A stretch of DNA of 64,000 nucleotides from Plasmodium brasilianum. Its lineage: Eukaryota > Apicomplexa > Aconoidasida > Haemosporida > Plasmodiidae. Location: assembly GCF_023973825.1 (NCBI RefSeq), contig NC_090122.1:1296130-1360129 (forward strand). The letters are read 5' to 3'. The notes below the pieces were generated by a model, which was given only the letters and a program-made list of their open reading frames with translations, ran no database searches and was not told where the DNA came from. The translations under genes and the position numbers were made by a program. Of this stretch, positions 1 through 12,239 are shown in pieces. How positions within the stretch are numbered: position 1 is the first letter of the stretch; the number at the start of each line of letters is the position of its first letter.

Positions 1-13
1 TATTTCTTTTAAG

Positions 14-1059
14 GCATTTTATGAGGACATCATAGCGGACGTAAACCAAATGAACACGCAAATACAAGAAAGTGTGCATGTGCATATATATATGTTCGAA
101 GATTATGCATTTACACCGAGATGCTTCATAATTTTTTGCAGGTCATTGTTGAGGGGATAATAACAAAAATCGTTGATAAAATAAATGACTATTTCCTTAA
201 AGAAGTAATAATAAAATAAAACACTCACAAATTGCTAATTAACAAAATGGCAAAGCAACAAAATAGAATAACAACGAAATAGAAGAATAACACATTATCA
301 CTGAAAATTGAGGAAGTGTGAAATGCTCCTTTGATAGCTACTCATGTTTTCCATACTCGACTTTTTTTTTTTGATCTACTTTTTTATTTTTTAGATAAAA
401 ACCATTATTAACGTAAAAATAGGGGAACAAAACGAGCGAATTGTGAAATTTAACTTGTGCAATTTGTTGAAGGTTACACAGACAGAAGAATTCATACATA
501 CATAACATACGTACATAAATGTATACATATATATGTACACACTTTTACAAATATATATTTTTTCCATAAAATTATACCACATTTTCGAATTTGCACATTT
601 AGTGAATGGTAACCTCCTTTTTTCAATTTTTGCTTTTTTGAAACTTTTGCAGGATGATGAAATACCTTATGAAGAAAAAATACAAAGGCAAATATATTTA
701 GTAAGAACTGTTCTTAGCGTGTATATACATACTCACATGCATACACCCATGTACATATTAATTTGTAAAAATGCGCATATAGACCTTTGTTCATGAGTTT
801 AGGCCTGCGTATTTGCCAAAACCCCATGTTGAAAAAGAGACAAATTAAACCTGATATGTATAAGACTATGCATATATGTATACACATTAGTTTATATACC
901 TATTCTCTGCTCGTCATAATTTTTATTATTTTTTTTTTTTTTTAAATACAATAGGATATATGTCATTACGAAAAAATATGTAATGAAAATTTTAAAATAA
1001 ATAAGGAAAACAATAGTAGTATGGGAACATTAGTAAATTATTTTGTGTTAAAGGAGTAA
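14..1059 (+). CDS. 3' end of a multi-exon gene, product unknown (partial)
   Basis: The window opens inside a gene. Five short exons can be joined without breaking frame: 14-73, 142-204, 395-472, 653-700 and 955-1059. All introns are phase 0 with GT donors and pyrimidine-rich AG acceptors, and the TAA stop is at 1057-1059. The 110 or so visible residues are rich in I, K, E and N and look helical, with stretches such as VIVEGIITKIVDKINDYF. The last exon ends with LVNYFVLKE. The start of the first exon at 14 is inferred from a pyrimidine tract plus AG at the window edge. I do not recognise the family. The many small phase-0 introns make gene prediction from ORF length alone fail here. Confidence 0.6.
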
Positions 1060-1773
1060 ATAAGAGACAGGAATGCAAAGGTAAGAGATATAGACCGTAC
1101 GCAGTATCCATTATATAGTTTGATGTATGAAAAATAAATTATGAAACACGTTCAACTTGTTTTCTATAGTGCATGGATGGTTAAATGAACACGATTTGAT
1201 GATAGTTCATTAAGTATATAATTATGTGTATCATTTATCTTTTCCTTTAGCGTTGTTCCATTTTTTCCCCCTTTGTTGTAATTTTTTTTTTTTTTTTCCT
1301 TTAAGAATATTTCATAATTTTTGTAAGCCTACTCTCTCCCTTTATAAACATTACTATGGTAAACGCATTATGAAAAAAAGAAAAAAAAAAGAAAGAGATC
1401 AAAACATAAGCTATACATTTTTATAGCTGAAAATTTAAGCTTAAAACTGTTCCTCCGCCTCTGGCAAAAACTTTGTGCATTCGCCAACGAATGTTATAAT
1501 AGTATGAACATATGTACAATATAAAAAATAAAGTAAAATAAAATAAAACAAAAGAAAGGAAAAGAAAGTAAAATAACACAAAATAAAGCAGAATAAAGCG
1601 GAATAACTAAAAACAATTTTTGCGTGCTTTTTATATCACAACAATGTACTGATACTTCAATTAGCAGAACGTGTTGAAAAAAAAAAAAAATTTCTCTTAC
1701 GATATTATAAGCCATAACAGAACAGCACATTTTATCCAAAAAAAAGAAAAAGTGCTAAGTTTTATCAAAAACA
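1060..1773. other. Intergenic spacer between the partial gene and TRM13
   Basis: This stretch holds poly(dT) and poly(dA) tracts and A-rich short tandem sequence such as aataaagtaaaataaaataa around 1520-1600. The ORFs in it are low-complexity and lack splice or composition support. It probably carries the 3' UTR of the left gene and the promoter and 5' UTR of the TRM13 gene. No RNA gene was recognised. Confidence 0.6.
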
Positions 1774-4700
1774 ATGCAGCAAGTTTGCCCGCTAGAAAAA
1801 AATAAATTTATAAATGAAGATTTAAAATATAAAAGTGAAGTTTTCAAGCATTTGAAAAAATGCCCATTATTTTTAAAAAATTTATATTTGCATTATAACC
1901 CTTTTTATTTTCCTCAAATAAATGATAGCAGTTTGTATTTGGTAAGGCAGGAAAATGTAGAGGAGATACTATATGACTACCACCACTTTTTTAATGAAAC
2001 GATTATACATTTGTTAAAAAAAAGCATTATAAATATAAATGTAACTACTTATGAGCAGTTTTTAAATCTAAAACATAAGTTTCTGTTCAAGTATTTTTTA
2101 AAATATGGAAAAGCTACCTTGCTACGAAAACTGGAGGATGACGTATTTTTAGAAAAACTGAAAAAAAAAATAGGTCCACAAAATGGAAATCATGCTGATA
2201 CTATAAGTGTTGTAGGTGCAAATGTTCTTTTAAATTATTACATTGAAAAGATAAAGCTGTCGATAGGAACAAGTAGGAGAGGCGGTGGTAGTGGAAGCGG
2301 TAATATCAGTGGTAGTGGAAGCGGCAGTATCAGTGGTAGTGAAAGCGGCAGTATCAGTGGTAGTGGAAGCGGCAGTATCAGTGGTAGTGGAAGCGGCAGT
2401 ATCAGTGGTAGTGGAAGTGGCAGTATCAGTGGTAATAGCAACGGAAGTAATGATAGGGCAATGCAAAACAAAGGGGGGATAACGGCAAGCCGCATTTTTA
2501 ATCATTTAGCAGTAAAAGAGAGCAACATCCCATGTAACGTAAAGGGAGTAAACGATTTCACCAAAAATCCGAATGTAAAAGAGAATGCGCACGTTGCAGT
2601 TAACAGTGAGCATAACCATACCAAGGACCCTTTTTTTCCAACATATAAAGATATAAAAATAAAAAAGAAACAAATAGAGAAATTTGACTTGCCAATATTA
2701 ACACTCAAGAGTATAGGAATCATTCATAAGTACAAAATATGTAGAGAAATAATAAAATATGTCGATACAAATATATTTTTTTTTTTGAATGGAAAAAAAG
2801 GTTACGAAAAGACTACAGACATTAACAATTCAGAATGTATTTTTGTTAATGAAAAAGAAAATTTAGATGAGGATGAAATTCTAAGTATTGTGATATACGT
2901 AACGATATATCTGTGCTGTAATATGAGTATTATGAAAAGAATAAAAAACAAGAATTTCAATAGAGAACAAAAATATGACAGTACAATTGAAATGTCTATA
3001 TATTTCTTTTTAGAAAATATAGATAAGCACGATATACAAAATATTAATTTGTTATTTCTGTTATTATATTTTAATAAGATTTTTTTTGAATATTTTTATT
3101 ATTACCTACTGTGTAAGGAAAAAAAAAAAAAAATGAAAATAAATTTTAACCTTAGAAACATGCTATTTGTAGAGCTTGGTGCAGGTAAGGGTAACACAGC
3201 AAGATGGGTAAATTTCGTTATGAATATTTTGACTGATGTACTTTCTAAATTTTCTCTGCATATTGAATTAAAGGATGACAAGAGGAAGAATGATCATCCT
3301 GATAGTGGGGAAAAAAAAGAGTTAACAAAATTTATTTCTACTCATTACACATGCATGGAAAACAAACAAGAACAACCACAAACAGATAAATGCAAAATTT
3401 TAATTATTGAAAAAGATTCTCGTAGAAATAAAAAAGAAAAGAAAGATTTTTACATGCAAATAGCTAAAAATTATAACACACATACGCTTAGAATAAAAGC
3501 AGATATAGCTGATTTTCATCTAAGTAAATTCCTCCGCTTTGTTCAAAATGGAAAAGCAGAAGAACGAAATATTTTTCTAATTCCGGATATAGTTCATTTT
3601 TATTATTGCAAAGATGTGTACTGGAGAAGAGAGCAGGGGCAACGGTTTCTCTCGGATAAGGTGAGAAAATTGAAAGGAGGTGAAGAAGGTGAAAAAGGAA
3701 AAGAAGGGAAAGACGGAAAAGAACAAGTGGGTGAAATAGGCCAAATCGGTGATCAAGAAGGCGCCAAAAAAAGAACAAACTATTATAGCAAGATGGCTAA
3801 TCTTGTATTGTCGGAAAAATACTTGAAAAATAATTTACTTTTTCTTGAAAGCTACTTCGACGTACATGTTAAAAAGATATTCCTCTTGTTGACGCAAGGG
3901 AACAACGACCTTATCAAGTTAGTAAAATAGCACAGTGGAGAGAAAAGAAAAAAAAAAAAAAAAAAAAAAAAAACAAAAAAAAAAAAAAAGGTATAATATA
4001 ACGTAACATGATTTAACACGAAGAAGCAGATCAAAATAAAATAAGATAGAACTAGTGCACTTATATGACTCCTATATGACAAAACAGTGCAAACTGCCCA
4101 CTGTTCATATTTTTCCTTTTGTTAGGGTTTATAATAACATGAACGACTTTCTCAAAAATGTGGACTTCCAAAAAGTGACATTTATAACCAAACATTTGTG
4201 TGGAAATGGGACAGATCTAGCTTTAAGGTTCATAAGAAAAAAAAAAAAAAAAAAGATTTCAATCATTTCGTACATTTCGAGAATTTCAATCGATTGTTCA
4301 GTAGCCATTTTGTTTGTATCTGGGCCTTTAATATTCTCTTTTACCCCTTATTTATATTTAGGATGATAATGAATAGTACTAAGAACGAAGTCCTTGAGAA
4401 TTACTTCATTTTAGCTCCATGTTGCCACCATAGGTACAATTAGAATTTTGTTTTATTTCGTCCAAACTAGCCATTTTAGGTGTACTTATTATCTCCTCTT
4501 TTAATATTGATCAAGAGGAACATAAGCATTATTTTACCTATTATGTCACTCACTATTTTATCTGTTCGTAGATTTGGGTGCATATTCCTGTACTTTATTT
4601 TATCTTTTTTTTTATTTTTTCCTTGTACCCAATTTGCAAAACGTAGGTGTGAGGTGCAAAAAATCCTGGGATTCGAATATTTGAAAAAATTAAACATCGA

Positions 4701-4819
4701 TAAGAAACATTTTCAGTACATGGTTAACCACATGTCAGGGTAATAATGAAAAAGGGAAAAAAGAAAAGACAAATATATTTTTTTTTTTTTCTTAAAAATA
4801 TAGCACTATTTTAAATTTC

Positions 4820-4854
<35 letters not shown>

Positions 4855-5235
4855 CACGACAATTCAGTTATGCCTCATGTGACAGCAAAATGAAGAAGTC
4901 TGTTGGGAAAAAAATAAAACTTCTTATTGATCTCACCAGGTATCCTGTACTCTTTTTTTTTATGCGCTCGATACAAACGCAAACCCTCACTAATACCTAT
5001 ACACATATATACATATACATATATATATGAACATATTCACATGCGCTTATATACATGTACATATATGCTTGCACAACTTTACTTCCCCTTTTGCAGACTT
5101 CTGTACCTGCTAGAGAAAGGGTTACAAAATGCTTATATAATAAAATACGTTAGTAGACGAGTAACAATTGAAAATTACGCCTTCCTTTTTTTCAATCATC
5201 AAAATTTGAATTTGTGTAATTTCAAACATTTTTAA
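1774..5235 (+). CDS. TRM13: tRNA:m4X modification enzyme TRM13 (tRNA 2'-O-methyltransferase), six exons
   Basis: The enzyme family 2'-O-methylates position 4 of the tRNA acceptor stem using S-adenosylmethionine. Exons 1774-3921, 4088-4227, 4362-4433, 4647-4739, 4868-4939 and 5097-5235 join in frame to 887 residues. The start ATG is preceded by an in-frame TAA at 1756-1758. Seen: an N-terminal CHHC-like zinc finger (CPL...FKHLKKCP, about residues 5-32); the SAM-binding motif VELGAGKG near residue 469; the family hallmark TKHLCGNGTDLALR near 750, split from the rest by introns; APCCHHR near 785; and a C-terminal RLLYLLEKGLQNAYIIKYVS match. Compared with animal TRM13 (under 500 residues) it is enlarged by a Gly-Ser repeat (2281-2445), low-complexity insertions and a Lys/Glu/Gly stretch around 3661-3770. 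The second exon could instead begin nearer 4126, but only 4088 keeps phase. It converges on SMC1 with 330 bases between. Confidence 0.9.
2281..2445 (+). repeat. In-frame Gly-Ser minisatellite in TRM13
   Basis: Tandem 24-base units of the kind atcagtggtagtggaagcgg repeat about six times and encode SGSGSISG-type residues. The unit length is a multiple of three, so the reading frame is kept, and the antisense and other frames are also open. It lies in the insertion between the zinc finger and the methyltransferase fold. Confidence 0.9.
4823..4851. repeat. (TA)n microsatellite in TRM13 intron 4
   Basis: A run of about 14 TA dinucleotides sits shortly before the acceptor of the fifth exon (AG at 4866-4867). 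Confidence 0.9.
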
Positions 5236-5518
5236 GTTTAGTGCATGAGTTAATGTCTTTCTTGTGAGACGAAGTACTTGGGAAAAAAATATGCGAAAAG
5301 AAGTTTTTAATGGGGAAAACAAATATGCAAAAAACGTGATTTCTCTGCCTCCAACAGTTGGAAGAAGAACAAAAAAAATTATGCAGATGTGCAATAAATG
5401 AATATAATGGAAAATTACAGAATAATAAAATTATTTATTTTGGAAAAGGGGGAGATACATTTTTTTTCTGCAAAAAAAAAAAAAAAAAAATGGTAAGTTG
5501 ACCATTTCGCACATGCTC

Positions 5519-5553
<35 letters not shown>

Positions 5554-5565
5554 AGATTGCACATC
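5236..5565. other. Convergent 3' spacer between TRM13 and SMC1
   Basis: A 330-base tail-to-tail spacer. It contains an A18 run near 5475 and a T29 run near 5521-5549. These are likely 3' UTRs of both genes. Nothing else was seen. Confidence 0.7.
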
Positions 5566-8500
5566 CTAACCATTGGTGACTTCCGTTCGGTATTTGCTTA
5601 TATCAAGGGTAACAGTCTTAGAGCTTTTTTTATGCTTGTTTTTATATACACCTATCAACGTTTGACTTTTGCTAAAAAATTTTTCCTTTAGCGAAATTAC
5701 AATAACCTGACTGTTAATCGAGTTTAAGTATCTTGTTAAGGAATTTATTTTAATTGGATCCATATTTGCATCAACTTCATCAAGTATGATAAAAGAATTG
5801 TTAATATATTTCTGGATGGAAAAAATTAATGCTAAGGCACTAATACTTTTTTCTCCTCCGCTTAATTCAGATATTTCAAAATATCTTTTCATTGGTGGCA
5901 TATTATTATATTTTATTCCACAATAAAATGGTTCATCATCTTTATTAAATTCATTATAATTACACAAATCTAGGAAAGCCTGACCACCTACATGATGTTT
6001 TATATTATATGTTAGATTGTTGTATACATTATCAATAATATTTTTAATATAATTAAAACAGTGTAGAAATTTATATGATCTTTTTTTTTGTAATATGCGA
6101 AAATTCCGTTCAAATAAATTACACTCTTTTCTTTCTTCAGATAGACATGTATCAACAGCTTTTAATTTGGCTGTTAATTTTTCATACTCTTTTTCAGCAT
6201 TACTATTAACATTTCTTAACTTTAGAAATTTCTTTTTCCTTTCTATTTCTTTTTCCATTTTTTCCGTTTCATTATGTATATCTTTATCATTATCTAGATG
6301 CTTTAATTCGTCTGATAATACATCGAATGATATGTTTGATAATATCATATCCTCCTCTGTGTCTTCCTCATTATTTTGCTCGTTATCATCATCATTATCA
6401 TCGTCCAAAGAGGATCTAGTCTCACCGTTTGACGATATGGATGTATTTGTTTCTTCATCACCTTCGCTATCCATCAACAGTTTGCTCTTTCTCTGTCTAT
6501 TCATCTTACTCGTAGTTTTACTTGTTTTACCTTTATTATTTTTATAGGGATTTTTTTTCCCCTTCTTCACGGTATTGTAAGCATTCCGATGGTTCGGCTC
6601 CTCCTCCATATCCTTTAGTACATTACTTGTTAGAAATATATTTATACTATTCATATCGCATTCATTTATTAAATCTCTTATAAATTGTGTGTATATTTCA
6701 ATTTTCTTTTTCGAATTTTCAATATTACTTTCAATAGTTTCATATTTTTCAAAATTATTATTTATGCTTTCTCTTAAGTCATTTAGCTCTTGATTAATGG
6801 TATTTAAATTTTTAAGAAATGTTATCTTTTTATTTTCTAGCTCGTTTATAATACTGTTTATTTCTTTTATTTTGCTTACGGATTTATTTTCCTCTTGCTT
6901 TAGCGCCTCCAACTCCTTTTTAACCTCCTGCTCAAAGGCATATTTTTCGCTTCTTCCATTTTGTCCATTTTTTCCGCCTTTTTCGCTTTGCCCATTTTTT
7001 CCAGTATCTTCATCTCTTTCACTCCCGTGAACCAAATTAACTTCATTTCGTTTGTCCAACAACTCATTAATATCGTCATTCAGCTTCTTTATGTTATTAT
7101 TTATTCTGTCTATGTGTTCATCAATTTTTTCTATTTCCTCCATATTATATTCCACAATTTCGTAGATATTATCCACGGAAAATTTGATGTTCAAATTTTG
7201 AAAGGATTCCTTCTGATATGAGCACAAGCTATTTCTTTCTTTTAACAATTCCTTTTCATAATTGTGTAAACTATCCAGCTTTTTTTTTATATCGACATTT
7301 TTTAACTTATTAATTTTATCTTCATATGTATCAATAATAGCAGTTTTTGCCTCTATCTCCTTTTCAAATATATCTCTTTTAATTAGAATGCTAGCTAGCT
7401 TTTTTTTATTCAAATCGATCTCACTATTCTGTTTGCTGATTAATTCATTCGTTTCAATGATTTTCTTGTTACACTCATTGATACTATTTCTACATTCCTC
7501 TTTTTCATTTATTAGCTTGTTGTATATATTTATGTTGAGTCGTCTGTTGCTATATTTTTCCTTATCAGCATATTTGGACGATATATCAATAATAAGATTA
7601 TTGTTTTTAGAAATAATATGACCATTCAGTGTCACTATATTTACATTTAAATATGGAAATTTGCTCTTAATTTCTTCTGCATCTTTTATCCTTTCCACTA
7701 TGAGTGTATTTTCTCCAATGAGATAATCGAACAATATTTTATAATTTGCATCGCACACTAAACAATTATTTGCCAATACAATATTCTTTTTTTTTTTAAA
7801 ATCGTTCATAACCTTTTCAATAATATCGTACGAAGAATCATCTCTATTGTCTTCTTCCTCAACATGGTCATTATTATCCTGTTCATAATGAATAGAACTA
7901 TTAATAATATGCAAATTGTTCATATATTTTTTTTCTTTTTTTTTTTTTTTTTTTTTTTGCAAATTGGTTACAAAATTTTCAAAAGGAATAAAATCAATTT
8001 TGTGTAATTTATTATCTTTTAAATATTGAATACATTTGATACAACTTTGTATATTTTTAACAACTAGATAATTATTATATTTATGAATAATATTATTAAC
8101 AGCAATATAATACATCTGATTATTAATTTCATACAAATTACATACTTCATCGTATATTTCATCGTCCCCAAAAATTGTCTTTAAATTTTTAATTACTTCT
8201 TTTTTTTTTTCAAAAAATAGCAATTCATTTTTATGTATATTTAATACATTTACTTCTTCATCTAATTGTTCTAGTTGCTTTTCCTTACTACTAATGATTG
8301 TATTCCATTCCTTCAATTTTTTCTTACCATTATCTATATTTTTTTTATTTTCCTCAATTAAATAATTTAATTTGTTTGTTCTATCCCTCAGTTCGTCTAA
8401 CGACACCTTTTCAGATTCGTAATCTAATAACTCCTTTTGCTTCTTTCTGCTATAGTTGTCACATTCTTCTTGTAATTCTTTTACATCCTTTTTTAATGTG

Positions 8501-10851
8501 CTAGCCAAATTGCAATAATTATTTATGTTAATGTTGCTGTTAGCGCACAGGTACAGATACCTCTCTTTGCATTTCTTGTACTCCTCCAGGCTTTCTATTA
8601 ATGAGAATACGTTGCACATGTTCAGCATTTCCTCGGTACTTCCGCTGTTGTGGTCATCAGGGTTCGCGCTGCTGGAAGTAGCAATAGCAGAAATGGTAGT
8701 AGTAGTAGTAGTAGTAGTCGTAGTAGTAGTAGTCGTAGTAGTCATATTTGTATGGGTCTCCGCCGTAGCAGCAGTTGCCCCCTTTGCCGCAGTGGTGTAG
8801 GTGATGCAAGGTATGCCCTTTTCACCCTTCATCAACAGGTGGTACACCTGTGTGTGCTTGTCCTTCACAAACTTTTTCACTTGGTCATACTTGTTGAAAA
8901 ATTTAAGATTAACTTTTAGTTTATTTCTATACTCCGTGTCCAATTTTTTGTACTGTTCTTTTAGCTGTTCATTTAAATTGTCAATAAATTTCGAGCAGTG
9001 TAATTGTATGTTTTGTTTAATTTTTTCATTTGCTAGTATTTTATTCAGCGCATTTTCTGTAAATTTTTTTTTTTCATTAATTTCGTTTAATATAATTTTA
9101 ATTTCATTTAACTCAATTTTGTGGTTTCTTATTTGATCCTCAATTTTTTGAAATTCTTTTTTTATAAGTAATTTGCTTTTTTCTAATTCGTTGGCTATTT
9201 TTTTATTTTTACTTAAAATGACCTGTTCAAATTCAATTTTTTCTTCTTTAAAGGTTAATAAATCTTCCTTATAATTTTCCTTTTTTTTATGATAATGATA
9301 TAATCGAAACAAGTATAACATTCTTATATCATTTTCATAATCTTCTTTAAGTTGATTATGTTCCACATTTTCATCTATTTGCGTTTTATGAATTTTTATT
9401 TCTTGCTCAATTTTTTTTTTCTCATTTAAATAATTCTTACAAGCTATTTGTTTCTCCTTTAATTTTTCCTTAATATCTTCATATATCTGTTCATACTCAT
9501 TTGATCCACTAATATATTCAAACAATTTGGACAACTCGGTAGGTTTCTTGTTAATAATTTCTTCTATATCTCCTTGAAATATTAAACAAGTTTTTGTCTT
9601 AGTTTCAATTCGATTTTTTCTTAAAAAACTCATATATTCATTATGATCTACTAATTTATCATTAATAAAAAAGTGGCTTGCCCCCCTATAATTTAAAGTT
9701 CTTTTTATTTCCACATTTTCTTTATTACATTGTAGTATAAGTTTAACATAACATTTTCTTTTATTAAAATTTTCCATTTTTTCATTTTCCTTATGATATA
9801 TTAAACTTTTCATATTTTTTACTCGTAAATATTTATTATTTATTCCTAAAACAAAACATATACAATCCATAATATTAGATTTACCTGATCCATTAGGTCC
9901 TATTATGGCTGTAAATTTTGAAAAGGGTCCTATAATATTCTCATTTTCATAGCTCTTAAAATTGCACACAATTAAATATTTTATAAAACATAATTCATTT
10001 TCTTTATATAACGTACTAGATATTATACTACTATTTAGGTAATCGTTCGAAATAGACAAATCGTTCATTTTGGTATTATTCGTTTGCTCATATTGTCTAT
10101 TTTTTGAAATAAAGTTATTGGAAAAATTCATAGTAGAGCAGCTCTCTCTGCTCTTCCTCAGGCACACCTGATTTGCATTCGCGTCCTCGTCGGGCTTCCC
10201 CCCCTCATTGTTAGAGTGGCTGATATTGTTGTTTTCACTCTCGCTTCGAACTTCCTCATTTCGTTCATCCTTGTTGTGCTTATCCATATTGCGGCCACTC
10301 TCTTTACACTGTTCGCTAAGCTCATCAGTGCAGTTTGCCCCTATCTCCTCTTGCCAGAAGGGACTGCGCTCATAAAGGTTTTTTTCTTTTTCAAAAGTGT
10401 TTTCCTCTTCATTTTCCATGTGAATATCTATGTTTAAATGATTTTCCTCAAGATCATGTTGGGCTAAATTTTTTTTACTCCTATTATCAACTAAGGTAGT
10501 TCCTTTAGATGATTTGTTATTATTATTATTTTTTTTTTTTTTATTTACCTCTATACCACTTTTTTCCTCACTTTTTATACCTTTTAAAATGGAATACTTT
10601 TTTTCCTTCCCATTTTTTAAATTACTTGTATTGGTATTTGAGAAGTCTAAAGACGATAAATCTGAGTTATCCGAGTACTCGTTATTTATAAAATTGTTAA
10701 ATTCGTCATCAACAACTTTTACGGAGTTTACAATCAAATTATTTGTATTGCTATCTTCATTTTCGACGATATCTAAGCTGCTTTCATATTGGTCGTCATT
10801 GTTACTACTATCAGATAAATCGTCTAATTTTTTCTTGTCTTTCTTTGGCAT
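5566..10851 (-). CDS. SMC1: Structural maintenance of chromosomes protein 1 (cohesin ATPase)
   Basis: A single-exon gene of 1761 residues. SMC1 pairs with SMC3 in the cohesin ring that holds sister chromatids together. Seen: the N-terminal ATPase half with FKSYENENIIGPF and the Walker A motif IIGPNGSGKSNIMD near residue 315; a long coiled coil; a hinge at about residues 885-1085; a second coiled coil; and the C-terminal half with the ABC signature ELSGGEKS near 1661 followed by Walker B FIILDEVDANMD. The GPFSKFTAIIGPNGSGKSN context and the FKSYEN loop fit SMC1 rather than SMC2-4. Oddities: about 290 acidic, Asn-rich residues precede the head domain (most SMC1 proteins start almost at the head). 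There is a poly-Thr run (genomic about 8690-8745), a Lys-run plus acidic insertion in the hinge (about 7800-7960), and a low-complexity insertion before the C-terminal head (about 6350-6620). Confidence 0.93.
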   Translation of the reverse strand: MPKKDKKKLDDLSDSSNNDDQYESSLDIVENEDSNTNNLIVNSVKVVDDEFNNFINNEYSDNSDLSSLDFSNTNTSNLKNGKEKKYSILKGIKSEEKSGIEVNKKKKNNNNNKSSKGTTLVDNRSKKNLAQHDLEENHLNIDIHMENEEENTFEKEKNLYERSPFWQEEIGANCTDELSEQCKESGRNMDKHNKDERNEEVRSESENNNISHSNNEGGKPDEDANANQVCLRKSRESCSTMNFSNNFISKNRQYEQTNNTKMNDLSISNDYLNSSIISSTLYKENELCFIKYLIVCNFKSYENENIIGPFSKFTAIIGPNGSGKSNIMDCICFVLGINNKYLRVKNMKSLIYHKENEKMENFNKRKCYVKLILQCNKENVEIKRTLNYRGASHFFINDKLVDHNEYMSFLRKNRIETKTKTCLIFQGDIEEIINKKPTELSKLFEYISGSNEYEQIYEDIKEKLKEKQIACKNYLNEKKKIEQEIKIHKTQIDENVEHNQLKEDYENDIRMLYLFRLYHYHKKKENYKEDLLTFKEEKIEFEQVILSKNKKIANELEKSKLLIKKEFQKIEDQIRNHKIELNEIKIILNEINEKKKFTENALNKILANEKIKQNIQLHCSKFIDNLNEQLKEQYKKLDTEYRNKLKVNLKFFNKYDQVKKFVKDKHTQVYHLLMKGEKGIPCITYTTAAKGATAATAETHTNMTTTTTTTTTTTTTTTTISAIATSSSANPDDHNSGSTEEMLNMCNVFSLIESLEEYKKCKERYLYLCANSNININNYCNLASTLKKDVKELQEECDNYSRKKQKELLDYESEKVSLDELRDRTNKLNYLIEENKKNIDNGKKKLKEWNTIISSKEKQLEQLDEEVNVLNIHKNELLFFEKKKEVIKNLKTIFGDDEIYDEVCNLYEINNQMYYIAVNNIIHKYNNYLVVKNIQSCIKCIQYLKDNKLHKIDFIPFENFVTNLQKKKKKKKEKKYMNNLHIINSSIHYEQDNNDHVEEEDNRDDSSYDIIEKVMNDFKKKKNIVLANNCLVCDANYKILFDYLIGENTLIVERIKDAEEIKSKFPYLNVNIVTLNGHIISKNNNLIIDISSKYADKEKYSNRRLNINIYNKLINEKEECRNSINECNKKIIETNELISKQNSEIDLNKKKLASILIKRDIFEKEIEAKTAIIDTYEDKINKLKNVDIKKKLDSLHNYEKELLKERNSLCSYQKESFQNLNIKFSVDNIYEIVEYNMEEIEKIDEHIDRINNNIKKLNDDINELLDKRNEVNLVHGSERDEDTGKNGQSEKGGKNGQNGRSEKYAFEQEVKKELEALKQEENKSVSKIKEINSIINELENKKITFLKNLNTINQELNDLRESINNNFEKYETIESNIENSKKKIEIYTQFIRDLINECDMNSINIFLTSNVLKDMEEEPNHRNAYNTVKKGKKNPYKNNKGKTSKTTSKMNRQRKSKLLMDSEGDEETNTSISSNGETRSSLDDDNDDDNEQNNEEDTEEDMILSNISFDVLSDELKHLDNDKDIHNETEKMEKEIERKKKFLKLRNVNSNAEKEYEKLTAKLKAVDTCLSEERKECNLFERNFRILQKKRSYKFLHCFNYIKNIIDNVYNNLTYNIKHHVGGQAFLDLCNYNEFNKDDEPFYCGIKYNNMPPMKRYFEISELSGGEKSISALALIFSIQKYINNSFIILDEVDANMDPIKINSLTRYLNSINSQVIVISLKEKFFSKSQTLIGVYKNKHKKSSKTVTLDISKYRTEVTNG

Positions 10852-12207
10852 GCTTTTTTATGCATACGTGGAATTATGACTTTTTTTCTTTTTTTTTTTT
10901 TTATTCTGAATATTATTTAAAAAAAAAAAAAAAAAAGAGAGAAAACGATTAACTAGCTTAAAAGCATAATTTTTTTATTACATTTTTGTTCATTTTATTT
11001 CATTTCTGCATCGAAAACGATGACATAAGTAACAATGTACTTCGTTAAGCTTGTTTACAGTATATGAACTTTATTATGTGTTCATTTGGTACACAAACAG
11101 TTATCTTATAATACGTGTGCGTGTAATTATAAGGAATGTAAAATAATGTAAATATAAATCGTAAAATGATGTTATATTAAAAGGCGCTCATAAGTATAAA
11201 TATATATATATATATATATATATGTACGTATATGCATGTACATACAACTACTGATGAATGTTTAAAAATGAAAAAACAGGAGAAGCAGCTTCTAATGTTT
11301 AGCAGATTTGCTCCCTTACTACCGATATTACAATAAAAGTGTATATAAATATATACATATAATGTATACGCATGCGCATATATATATATATATATTTTTT
11401 TTCCCGCATACGTAAATCAAATATATACCTGAGCTGTCACATGTGTGTTGTTCGAATAATTATTTCAAACATGTGTATTATTCGTGTATATTTATAAGCA
11501 CATTTTGAATAACTTAGGTAGACTAGTTATCTTACATTTGGCATAATTTTTTTTTTTGCAAAAATTTGTTTAAGCAGGAACAATTGTTTTTCCTAATATC
11601 GTGTTTTCCTTATTGCAAGTAACTTATTGACGAACTTGAAAATTTCTTAGTTTTTTTTTTTTTTTTTTCTCTTTTTTATCAATTCGCTTATTCGAATTTT
11701 ACGAGAATATTCATCAAAGAAAAAAATCTTTTAAAAATTAAAAAATAGGGGAAAAAAGCTTCTATATAGTATATCCCATGATCTTACAAAGTAAGAAAAA
11801 AATTTGATCCATAATACACATATATATATACATTTATATATGTACATACATCATGTATAATTATTCAATTAAGCTAACAGTTTTCCGCAAAAAAATTTAA
11901 ATAAAATTAAAATTAAATAAAATCAAATAAAAATAAATCAAATCAAATAGAATAAAATAAAATAAGATAAAATAACTATATTTTGATAGAAAAATTACAA
12001 TATAAAATCTCAAAAAGGCTGAAAAAAATGAAGTGAAAATAGGCATAATTTTAGTTGTGTTATTCAGATAGTTTAGTGTTAAAAAAAAAAAAAAAAAAAA
12101 TGCAGAAAAAAAATGGAAAAGAATTGTTTTCTAAAAGCAATGTACTTAATTTGTGTATACACATATGTTTACACATGTATATACTTTTAAAAGAAGTTAT
12201 AACTGAT

Positions 12208-12239
<32 letters not shown>

